Assembly: GCF_012927185.1 (NCBI RefSeq)
Contig: NZ_JABBGB010000002.1
Span: 1-64,000 of the forward strand
Direction: 5' to 3'
From: Pseudoflavitalea sp. G-6-1-2
GTDB lineage: Bacteria > Bacteroidota > Bacteroidia > Chitinophagales > Chitinophagaceae
Length of the DNA stretch: 64,000 bases
Shown here: piece after piece, positions 28,769 to 35,813 of the stretch
How positions within the stretch are numbered: the first letter of the stretch is position 1
How the letters are laid out: each line of letters starts with the position of its first letter
Notes under the pieces: model-generated
The model's database searches: none
Told to the model about the DNA's origin: nothing
Seen by the model: the letters and a program-made list of their open reading frames with translations, nothing else
Translations under genes and position numbers: made by a program

Positions 28769-30316
28769 ATGAGAAAGCAAAAGCAGATAACTTCTTCCAT
28801 CATAATACTGGCGCTGATCTTTGCCGCCGTGGGTTGTTCAAAATTTCTGGACCGCCCTCTTGAAAATCAGACGAAATCGAATATCGATTATACAAATCTC
28901 AGTTTGATGTATCAGCCGGTGGCAGGCGCTTACAGCGTTGCCACCAGAGGTGGATATGCTTCGTGGGTGCATACATTTCTCAGAACCTCGCAGAGCGATG
29001 ATATTATCCCCTACACATCTTACCCTGAAGTTGATCTCATCAATCAGTTTCAGTATGGTCCGGCGATAAAAAGTTTTTGGGCTATCAACGATTTCTGGAG
29101 CAATTACTACGGAGTGATCATCGCCAGCAATGGCGCACTCGCCGAACTCGATGAGTTCGGTAAGAACATACCTTCGGGTGATAATGATAATACCAAACTG
29201 CTTGAAAGATATAAGGCTGAATGCCGCTTCTGGGCCGGACTTGGGCATTACTGGCTCAGCAGGTATTTTGGAGATGTTCCCATACTCGCAGGTAAAGGAA
29301 GTCTGGCGCCTGCCTATCTGGATACCGTACACAAAAGCAGCCTCAACGATGTAAGAAAATATGTGATGAGTGAAATGGATTTCTGCATCGCCAACCTCGA
29401 AGATGCAAGACCCAATCAGGCATATCATAAAGGTGGTGTTACAAAATACACAGCCCTGATGCTGAAAGCCAAAGCAGCAATGGATATGGCCGGCAACGAT
29501 AACGCAAGCCCCATGTGGGATGTGGTACTCGATTGCACCAATCAGATCATCAGCAGCAACAAATTCAGTTTGTTTGAGGATTTCTATCAGTTGTTCAAGA
29601 AACCCGGCAAGCTCTGCGACGAAAGCATACTGGAGTTCATGTATTCCGATTTCGGAGCGGGATCGGGAGATATTGTAACATCAGGATTCAACTGGGGTGC
29701 ATGGTCTAACCTCTACCTGTTCCAGGGACCGGATAACAAATACGGCGCACCCATCAACGGCCCGGGCTGGTTGGTTCCCACGCAGAAGGTAGTAGATTTT
29801 TTGACCGATCGTAAAGATTCTATCCGCTTAAAAACAACCATTCAGTATTGTGGAATCAATGGTGATCCCAATACTTACAAGTTAACGCCCGATGGCGATA
29901 CCGTTTCTGGCAATGGCGCAAGGAAAAAGTATTTCAATGGAAAAGCATACTTCCCCAAATCACAAATGACGAGTGGCAGAAACGATTATGGAGCCAACAA
30001 CAACATTCGTGTATTTCGATATTCGGAAGTATTGCTGATGAATGCAGAAGCCAAAATCCGAAAAGGACAAAACGGCGATGAACCATTTAACCTCGTTCGC
30101 AAGCGCATTAAATTAAACCCCATCACCAATGTAAACTTAGATCAGTTGCTCGATGAGCGTCATGCAGAATTTGCCTGCGAATGGTGGGGTGAAAGATTCA
30201 ACGATATGGTAAGAACCGATCGGGCTGCCACTCAATTAACCGGCTTCATAAAAGGTAAAAGTGAGTTCCTGCCGATACCACAGGCGCAGGAAGACAGAAA
30301 CTCGAACCTGAAATAA
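28769..30316 (+). CDS. SusD/RagB-family outer-membrane lipoprotein
   Basis: A 515-residue surface glycan-binding lipoprotein. The signal ends AAVGC (lipobox Cys23) and continues SKFLDRPLENQ, the usual SusD beginning. Helical repeats (WAGLGHYWLSRYFGDVPIL) and the C-terminal LLDERHAEFACEWWGERFNDMVR segment are diagnostic, as is the ending FLPIPQAQ. It forms the lid of the SusC channel encoded 26 nt upstream. A strong hairpin follows 36 nt after the stop. Confidence 0.95.
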   Translation: MRKQKQITSSIIILALIFAAVGCSKFLDRPLENQTKSNIDYTNLSLMYQPVAGAYSVATRGGYASWVHTFLRTSQSDDIIPYTSYPEVDLINQFQYGPAIKSFWAINDFWSNYYGVIIASNGALAELDEFGKNIPSGDNDNTKLLERYKAECRFWAGLGHYWLSRYFGDVPILAGKGSLAPAYLDTVHKSSLNDVRKYVMSEMDFCIANLEDARPNQAYHKGGVTKYTALMLKAKAAMDMAGNDNASPMWDVVLDCTNQIISSNKFSLFEDFYQLFKKPGKLCDESILEFMYSDFGAGSGDIVTSGFNWGAWSNLYLFQGPDNKYGAPINGPGWLVPTQKVVDFLTDRKDSIRLKTTIQYCGINGDPNTYKLTPDGDTVSGNGARKKYFNGKAYFPKSQMTSGRNDYGANNNIRVFRYSEVLLMNAEAKIRKGQNGDEPFNLVRKRIKLNPITNVNLDQLLDERHAEFACEWWGERFNDMVRTDRAATQLTGFIKGKSEFLPIPQAQEDRNSNLK

Positions 30317-30352
30317 GCATCCTCAACAGATAGCTGCAATTAACTCATAACA

Positions 30353-30385
30353 GAAAGGAGCATAATACGCATTATGCCTCCTTTC
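30353..30385 (+). terminator. Hairpin between susD and GH16 (partial terminator or attenuator)
   Basis: Arms 30353-30366 (GAAAGGAGCATAAT) and 30371-30385 pair over 14 bp with one bulged base and a 4-nt loop. The 3' arm is pyrimidine-rich (CCTCCTTTC) and is followed by CTTTC but not by a full T-run. It sits between susD (stop 30316) and the GH16 gene. It may reduce read-through into GH16 or protect the upstream susCD message. The ATG at 30374 lies inside the hairpin, arguing for the GH16 start at 30407. Confidence 0.6.
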
Positions 30386-30406
30386 CTTTCAAACTATTTG
30401 TCAATA

Positions 30407-31213
30407 ATGAAAAGACTATTACTGTGCTTCATCGCAACCATCGTTTATTGTGGGCTGGCAACTGCGCAAGCTTCAAAAGCAAAAAAATGGAAAATGGTTT
30501 GGAGGGAAGAGTTCAACTATACGGGTTTGCCTGATGCGAGAAAATGGAGCTATGCAACCGGCCGGTCAGGCTGGGGCAATAACGAATTGCAGAATTACAC
30601 TGCGAACGACTCTGCAACAGCCAATGTAAAAAACGGTTACCTGCACGTAATCGCCAACCGGCATATATCGGGCAGTGATACGTCTTATACTTCAGCCAGA
30701 CTGCTTACGAAAAACAAGGGCGAATGGAAATATGGCAAGATTGAAGTAAGAGCAAAAGTTGCCAGAGGAAAAGGTATCTGCTCGGCCATCTGGATGATGC
30801 CTACCGAAGGAAAGTATGGCGGGTGGCCATCTTCAGGCGAAATAGATATCATGGAATATGTTCCCTGGAATGCAGACAGCATTTACCAAACCATCCATAC
30901 CGGTGCATACAATCATATCAAAGGAACGCAAAAAGGTGCAAGAACTTTTGTAGATGATGCGCCTGCAGATTTTCATACCTACGGCATCGAATGGACAGCG
31001 GAATCGATCGATTACTTTCTGGATGGCGTTCTGCGTTACCGCTTTCCTAATGAGCATAAAACATCCGCAGAGTGGCCGTATGATCATCCCTTTCACCTGA
31101 TCACCAATATTTCTGTCGGAGGTAAATTTGAAGGAAGACAGGGACTCGATACAGCTGTTTTTCCGGTTACGATGCAGATAGATTACATACGCGTTTATAG
31201 GGAAAAGAATTAG
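30407..31213 (+). CDS. GH16 family beta-glucanase (laminarinase-like)
   Basis: A 268-residue secreted glycoside hydrolase. The start at 30407 gives the signal peptide MKRLLLCFIATIVYCGLATAQ; the frame also opens at an ATG at 30374 inside a hairpin. The GH16 catalytic motif is GEIDIMEYV with nucleophile Glu145, Asp147 and acid/base Glu150. WGNNELQNYT near residues 57-66 and WPYDHPFHLITNISVGG near the end are typical of bacterial endo-beta-1,3-glucanases, cutting laminarin or mixed-linkage beta-glucans with retention. The domain fills the protein, with no CBM or sorting domain. Exact linkage specificity cannot be read from sequence alone. Confidence 0.92.
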   Translation: MKRLLLCFIATIVYCGLATAQASKAKKWKMVWREEFNYTGLPDARKWSYATGRSGWGNNELQNYTANDSATANVKNGYLHVIANRHISGSDTSYTSARLLTKNKGEWKYGKIEVRAKVARGKGICSAIWMMPTEGKYGGWPSSGEIDIMEYVPWNADSIYQTIHTGAYNHIKGTQKGARTFVDDAPADFHTYGIEWTAESIDYFLDGVLRYRFPNEHKTSAEWPYDHPFHLITNISVGGKFEGRQGLDTAVFPVTMQIDYIRVYREKN

Positions 31214-31675
31214 CTATAGTGCTACGCCATAAGTGACTTTCACTTTGTCCATCACCACGTGCGTATAAAAATGTTTCAGATTAGGATTATCCATCAGGTA
31301 CTTTTTGGAGAACGCTTCAAAATGCGCCATATCGCGTGTATTCACAATTAACACAAAATCGTATGTGCCCGTTACATAATAACACTGGGCCACTTCTGTG
31401 CATTGCTGCATGGCAGCTTTGAATTTATCGATGGCTTTGGAACTGCCTTCATGAAGCACTACATCCACCACACAGGCAGTGCCGATACCTGCAGCTTTCG
31501 GAGAAATGATCGATACATCCGCTTCAATGATATCGGTACTTCTGAGTTTGGTGATCCTGCGCTGAATGGCGCTTACACTCAGATTTACCTGTGCACTCAA
31601 TTCTTCAAACGTAAGTCTGTTGTTCTGCTGAAGCAGGCGAAGCAGCATTTTATCGTAGTCGTCGAGCTCTTGCAT
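31214..31675 (-). CDS. Lrp/AsnC-family transcriptional regulator
   Basis: A 153-residue regulator. An N-terminal HTH (about 1-55: DDYDKMLLRLLQQNNRLTFEEL, VNLSVSAIQRRITKL) is followed by the RAM/AsnC ligand-binding domain (about 65-150: VTGTYDFVLIVNTRDM, KHFYTHVVMDKVK). Proteins of this family form octamers and respond to amino acids. It is transcribed divergently from the class V PLP-enzyme gene, which is its most likely target, and it converges tail to tail with GH16. A TAnnTTTG element at 31695-31702 precedes it. Confidence 0.94.
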   Translation of the reverse strand: MQELDDYDKMLLRLLQQNNRLTFEELSAQVNLSVSAIQRRITKLRSTDIIEADVSIISPKAAGIGTACVVDVVLHEGSSKAIDKFKAAMQQCTEVAQCYYVTGTYDFVLIVNTRDMAHFEAFSKKYLMDNPNLKHFYTHVVMDKVKVTYGVAL

Positions 31676-31694
31676 GATTTTTTCGTTTTCTTAC

Positions 31695-31702
31695 CAAATT
31701 TA
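31695..31702 (-). promoter_or_regulatory. -7 promoter element of the lrp-type gene
   Basis: On the minus strand this reads TAAATTTG, an exact TAnnTTTG match, 20 nt before the ATG at 31675. The short leader is compatible with a simple autoregulated promoter. Confidence 0.45.
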
Positions 31703-31757
31703 GTAAAATCTCCCACCAGTATTCAATTATCGGGAAATCTGTTCGCTTGTGCGCTAA

Positions 31758-31765
31758 TAATTTTG
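31758..31765 (+). promoter_or_regulatory. -7 promoter element of the class V PLP-enzyme gene
   Basis: TAATTTTG matches TAnnTTTG and lies 93 nt before the ATG at 31859. It is about 55 nt from the divergent lrp promoter element, so one regulator bound between them could control both genes. Confidence 0.45.
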
Positions 31766-31858
31766 TGTTGTAAACATTCACCTAAAATGTTTGAAGTGAA
31801 TGCCGGAAGCATGCTGCCGATCAATAGAAAAATTATCAGTAACCAATAATTGAACATA

Positions 31859-33118
31859 ATGAGCAATCTATTCACCAACGAAGAAGTACTCGGTTTCAGA
31901 AATGATACTTCTGGTTGTTATAATGTAATTCATTTGAATAATGCAGGTGCCGGCCTTATGCCTGATATAGTGACCAAAGCACAGCTCGATCACATAAAAC
32001 TCGAAGCAGAAATCGGTGGATATGAGGCTTCTGCTTTGAGAGCTGCTGAGATTCAGAACTTTTATGTAGTGTGTGCGAAATTATTCAACTGCAAACCTGG
32101 CAATATTGCTTTCACTGCCAGCGCCACAGATGCTTACACCAGAGCATTGTCCTCCATTCCATTTGTTTCGGGCGATATCATCCTTACCGATTGTGATGAT
32201 TTCGTTTCCAATCAGATTCAATTCTTATCACTCCAGAAAAGACTCGGTGTTAAATTAGTGAGGATCAAAAATGCAGCTATCGGAGGCGTGGATCTGAACG
32301 ATCTCGAAGAGAAACTGAAGCGCTACCAGCCCCGGTTACTGGCCATTACGCATATCCCCACAAATTCAGGACTGGTGCAGCCTGTAGAGGAAATTGCAAA
32401 GATCTATAAAGCATATACGCAACAACATGAGGGTAAAACCTGGTACATTCTGGATGCCTGTCAGTCTGCAGGACAAATGAAGCTGGATGTTGCAGCTCTC
32501 CATTGTGATTTCCTCAGCATCACCTGCCGGAAATTCCTGAGAGGCCCCAGAGGTACCGGAGCATTATATATTTCAGACAGAGCATTGCAGGCCGGACTGG
32601 AGCCGATGTTCATAGATATGCGTGGCGCTGAATGGACCAATAAAGATGAGTACCGGCAACAGCCTACCGCTTTGCGGTTCGAAGATTGGGAATTTGCTTA
32701 TTCAACAGTTGTGGGCACTGCTGCAGCCATTGAATATTGTCTGGCAATCGGAGAGCAACGTATATGGGAGCAGGTGAAATATTTATCGGGATACATGCGC
32801 AATCAACTGGCAACGATAAACGGAGTGCGGGTGCTCGATAAAGGACCAGAAGTGGGAGGCGTAGTAACTTTCCATATGCAGGGGTCGGATGCAAAATCGA
32901 TTGTGAGTGAACTGTTGAAACATAAGATAAATGTAGTGCCCAGCTACAGAGCGTTTGGAGTAATTGATTTTGATGAGAAAGGTGTTGAATGGGCCGTGAG
33001 GGCTTCTCCGAATTATTACAATACAATCGAAGAGATCGATATATTTTCCAGTAACCTGAGACGAATTAATGCAAGACTCTATAGCAATAGCAAGCAAGCG
33101 GTGACAAGCAAGCAGTGA
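31859..33118 (+). CDS. Aminotransferase class V-fold PLP-dependent enzyme
   Basis: A 419-residue fold-type I PLP enzyme of the NifS/isopenicillin-N-epimerase-like group. ILDACQSAGQMKLDV holds the PLP-pyridine Asp, and the cofactor lysine lies in CRKFLRGPRGTGALY. The length is standard. The frame opens at a TTG (31850), but the ATG at 31859 is the better start. The reaction (desulfurase, epimerase, lyase or transaminase) cannot be fixed from sequence; there is no scaffold or carrier gene nearby to support Fe-S assembly. The divergent Lrp regulator suggests an amino-acid-linked role. A strong terminator follows. Confidence 0.85.
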   Translation: MSNLFTNEEVLGFRNDTSGCYNVIHLNNAGAGLMPDIVTKAQLDHIKLEAEIGGYEASALRAAEIQNFYVVCAKLFNCKPGNIAFTASATDAYTRALSSIPFVSGDIILTDCDDFVSNQIQFLSLQKRLGVKLVRIKNAAIGGVDLNDLEEKLKRYQPRLLAITHIPTNSGLVQPVEEIAKIYKAYTQQHEGKTWYILDACQSAGQMKLDVAALHCDFLSITCRKFLRGPRGTGALYISDRALQAGLEPMFIDMRGAEWTNKDEYRQQPTALRFEDWEFAYSTVVGTAAAIEYCLAIGEQRIWEQVKYLSGYMRNQLATINGVRVLDKGPEVGGVVTFHMQGSDAKSIVSELLKHKINVVPSYRAFGVIDFDEKGVEWAVRASPNYYNTIEEIDIFSSNLRRINARLYSNSKQAVTSKQ

Positions 33119-33151
33119 CAAGTACAGTAATGATTAGTTTATCTGTTCAAA

Positions 33152-33180
33152 AAACAAGGCAGCTGTATGCTGCCTTGTTT
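33152..33180 (+). terminator. Intrinsic terminator after the class V PLP enzyme
   Basis: Perfect 12-bp stem (33152-33163 / 33169-33180, arms AAACAAGGCAGC and its complement) with loop TGTAT, followed by GGTTTTT. A run of A on the left side makes it potentially bidirectional, serving also the DUF3237 gene that ends at 33228 on the other strand. Confidence 0.85.
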
Positions 33181-33227
33181 GGTTTTTCACCTGCAGTGGC
33201 AGTATTTATTTCGTGCCGCAAATGCAT

Positions 33228-33755
33228 TTACCGAATGGCATAGATGCGATAGGATACCTTACCGGCTGCTATGAATCGCCCTACTCCTACTCCGATCGTA
33301 TGATTGAGCCAGGCGTATTTGGGAGCGCTGGTTTCAAATGATACACTTGTGCGGAAATAATAATCATTAGGGGAAAGCTCGCCGCCTTTGCCGGCTGTTA
33401 TTGTGGCTACGTTCTTTACACTGGCATAGTTGTACCCAGTATAGGTAACGAGTATCTGAGCTCCATCGGCTGTTTCGATGGTAGCGCGTGCATCGGGTTT
33501 GAATGTGTTGGAATCGAGTACCAGTCCCCAGTCTCCCCCACCCGCGAGAATTTTTCCGGTGATCTTATCGCCCTTCACAAGGCCGCCTTTGTACGGAAAA
33601 ATGAGCCTGGTACCATTCGATGCCGACCCTATGAACTGTGGAGGTGCAACGTCCAGATCCAGATCAAATAAAAATTCTGATTTTAGTTCCTGTGCTGATA
33701 CTTGCTGATTCAGCAATAACAGGCAAACAGCTATTACCCGGATAAAATTTTTCAT
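33228..33755 (-). CDS. Secreted DUF3237 domain protein
   Basis: A 175-residue protein with a signal peptide (MKNFIRVIAVCLLLLNQQVSAQ) and a DUF3237 domain over nearly all the mature part: DLDLDVAPPQFIGSASNGTR at the beginning, GGGDWGLVLDSNTFKPDARA in the middle, and AWLNHTIGVGVGRF at the end. The family forms small beta-barrels; its function is not established. It is the last gene of a minus-strand SDR/sigma/DUF3237 set, 32 nt downstream of the sigma gene. Confidence 0.88.
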   Translation of the reverse strand: MKNFIRVIAVCLLLLNQQVSAQELKSEFLFDLDLDVAPPQFIGSASNGTRLIFPYKGGLVKGDKITGKILAGGGDWGLVLDSNTFKPDARATIETADGAQILVTYTGYNYASVKNVATITAGKGGELSPNDYYFRTSVSFETSAPKYAWLNHTIGVGVGRFIAAGKVSYRIYAIR

Positions 33756-33787
33756 CCTGCATTGTTTTTAATTGAATAAGAATTTGT

Positions 33788-34645
33788 TTAGTCTGCCTTC
33801 AGAGGAGGCGCATCAAAAAAACTGCTGACTTCACCGATAGCAGTCTTGGTGCACCTGAAAAGAATGTCGTGCAGATCGGTTCCTGCACTGTGCAGCGGAT
33901 CGATGGCATTCACCAGTGTGGTTCTGATTTTAAAGAGCTCTTCTCTGTTGAATTTTGTAGAACCCTTTACCAGCTCCAGTTTCATGCGTTGCTCCTGCTG
34001 ATCTTGTTTGGGATTGAAGATGCCGTTCAACTGACTGCATTGATCGCAGGGGCCGTTTTTATTTACAAGTGCACACCTGTTGTCGAAAATACCGGTCATG
34101 GTATTGCGCGCATATGTAAGGAGATTTTTTACAGTTCCTTCTGTTTTATCGAGGATGAGACAAATCTCTTTTACGGGGAAGTCGTACACATCTTTCAGGA
34201 TCAGTGTTACCTGATTTTCGATGGGCAGCGTTTTTGAAATGCAGGTGAAGCACCAGTCGATATGCTCCTTCATTTCGTAGGCTCCTGCATGGGAGGTTTG
34301 ATTCACTATGCGGAATGCCTGCCCGATCTCTTCGGTACTGATAGCCAGCATCGCACCCTGATCCTGCGCATCTACAGGCCATCTTTTTACTTTTCTCAGG
34401 TGATCGTAAGCCAGATTGGTAGCTATTCTGAATACCCAGGTCTTGAGGGAAGAATCCTGATTGAAAGTGGAGATCTTATCGAATGCCCTGATGAAAGTAT
34501 CGTGTGTAATATCGTGCACATCATTCCTGTCTGTGAGCAGACGATAGAGATACGATCTCAATTGATTCTGAAATTCTGCAAATAAAGTTTGGAATGAATG
34601 GATATCTCCGGCCAATGCGCGCCTGAGCAGTTCTTCTTTGTTCAT
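33788..34645 (-). CDS. Sigma-70 family RNA polymerase sigma factor with Cys-containing tail
   Basis: A 285-residue sigma factor. Region 2 spans about 12-90 (HDITHDTFIRAFDKI, SSLKTWVFRIATNLAYDHLR). Region 4 spans about 130-185 (LPIENQVTLILKDVYDFPVKEI then an HTH, LDKTEGTVKNLL). A tail of some 95 residues follows, with Cys residues in CALVNKNGPCDQC that could bind a metal or respond to redox, and a C-terminal RCTKTAIGEVSSFFDAPP motif. That last motif recurs as an orphan fragment at 21166-21240. It sits between SDR (25 nt) and DUF3237 (32 nt) genes on the same strand, so it probably helps control its own small operon. No anti-sigma gene is adjacent. Confidence 0.88.
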   Translation of the reverse strand: MNKEELLRRALAGDIHSFQTLFAEFQNQLRSYLYRLLTDRNDVHDITHDTFIRAFDKISTFNQDSSLKTWVFRIATNLAYDHLRKVKRWPVDAQDQGAMLAISTEEIGQAFRIVNQTSHAGAYEMKEHIDWCFTCISKTLPIENQVTLILKDVYDFPVKEICLILDKTEGTVKNLLTYARNTMTGIFDNRCALVNKNGPCDQCSQLNGIFNPKQDQQEQRMKLELVKGSTKFNREELFKIRTTLVNAIDPLHSAGTDLHDILFRCTKTAIGEVSSFFDAPPLKAD

Positions 34646-34670
34646 GTAGTTTGTTTATTCCTGTGGAAAA

Positions 34671-35474
34671 TTACAATACATTATACTTTCCGCAATCGAT
34701 GTCTACGATATGGCTGTTGAATAATACGCCATTTTCAGAAACCAGAAAAGCAGCTGTCTCTGCTACTTTCTTCAGAGTGGGTTCCGTGCTCAGTATGTCG
34801 AACTGTTTGTAATGTGCCGTCATCACTTCTCTTGAAATACCAAGCTGCTCAGAAAAATCATGGATCATTTCAGTGATCTTGAACGATTCGTAAATGGCGC
34901 CGGAGCAGAGACAAATAGCCTTGATGCCTTGTTTGCCGAATTCAGCCGCCAGCACACGCGTTAACGCTTCTATGCCCGCACAGGCGGATGCAAAACCGGC
35001 CATATTGGGTGTTTTGGTTTTAGCCATCGAGGCATTGAACAGTAAGAGGGTGCCTTCGGACTTCGATTCGATCATAAGTTTTGCGGCAATTCTTGATGTA
35101 AGAAACTGCGAGCCTAAGATCCTTTGCAAAGGATTGAGAAATTGCCCGAAACTAACTACGGTTGAAGGTATGCCGCTCCCTGCATCTCTGTAATAACTTC
35201 CGATGCCGTTGAATACAATGTTCAGTTTACCGTTTTCGCTCACAACTTTTTGCAGAAAGGCTTCGATCTCTGTTTCGTTCAATGCATCTACCTGGGCAGC
35301 TTCTGATTGTCCGCCAGCGGCAATGATTTCTTCAGCAAGCTGCTGAACTGAAGCGAGGTTTCGGCCGGTTACATACACTTTGGCACCGTGTTCAGCAAAG
35401 GACCGGGCAACTGCTCCTGCAATCTCTCCCGATGCTGCAAACACTACTGCTACTTTGTTTTTTAAGCTTTCCAT
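34671..35474 (-). CDS. Short-chain dehydrogenase/reductase fold protein, degenerate active site
   Basis: A 267-residue SDR-fold protein starting at the ATG at 35474 (the frame extends to a GTG at 35555). The beta-alpha-beta start KVAVVFAASGEIAGAVARSF replaces the usual TGxxxGIG with a variant. The central FNGIG corresponds to NNAG. At the catalytic site, Ser149 (FNASM) is kept, but the Tyr and Lys of YxxxK align with Phe161 and Cys165. It is therefore unlikely to catalyse a normal SDR redox reaction; a binding or regulatory role, or unusual chemistry, is possible. First gene of the SDR/sigma/DUF3237 operon. Confidence 0.82.
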   Translation of the reverse strand: MESLKNKVAVVFAASGEIAGAVARSFAEHGAKVYVTGRNLASVQQLAEEIIAAGGQSEAAQVDALNETEIEAFLQKVVSENGKLNIVFNGIGSYYRDAGSGIPSTVVSFGQFLNPLQRILGSQFLTSRIAAKLMIESKSEGTLLLFNASMAKTKTPNMAGFASACAGIEALTRVLAAEFGKQGIKAICLCSGAIYESFKITEMIHDFSEQLGISREVMTAHYKQFDILSTEPTLKKVAETAAFLVSENGVLFNSHIVDIDCGKYNVL

Positions 35475-35813
35475 TTGGGTGATTTTAAGTTTGGACGAAT
35501 GAGCGATCCAAAATGGATGAGTTTCCGGAAAAATATTTTGAAGCCTTGGAATCACCGCCGGAAAATGCGTCGTGGTGCTGAGAAAAGCGGGCCGCCACAG
35601 CTCCCCTGCGGCCCGCCACAGAACTGAATTGCAGCCTTACCTGCATGATAATCAAATAGGGTTTTGCTGCTGAAAACTTAGTATCCACATCCTCAAAAAA
35701 ACACCCGAAATAATAATTACAGGCAATGCGTGTTCCGACACCAACGTAAGGGAGGCTATCATGATAATTTCATCATTGCTCCTTCTTTTCAACCAATAAC
35801 CAAACACTTTTTT
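35475..35813. other. Divergent intergenic region with a GC-rich hairpin
   Basis: A 339-nt stretch between the SDR gene (minus) and the chitinase gene (plus). It contains a perfect 9-bp GC-only inverted repeat, GCGGGCCGC at 35587-35595 and GCGGCCCGC at 35608-35616, followed on the minus strand by TTTTCTC. It looks like an intrinsic terminator although no minus-strand gene lies upstream of it. The arms with flanks also form a 14-nt direct repeat with one mismatch. Otherwise I see only promoter space. Confidence 0.5.
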
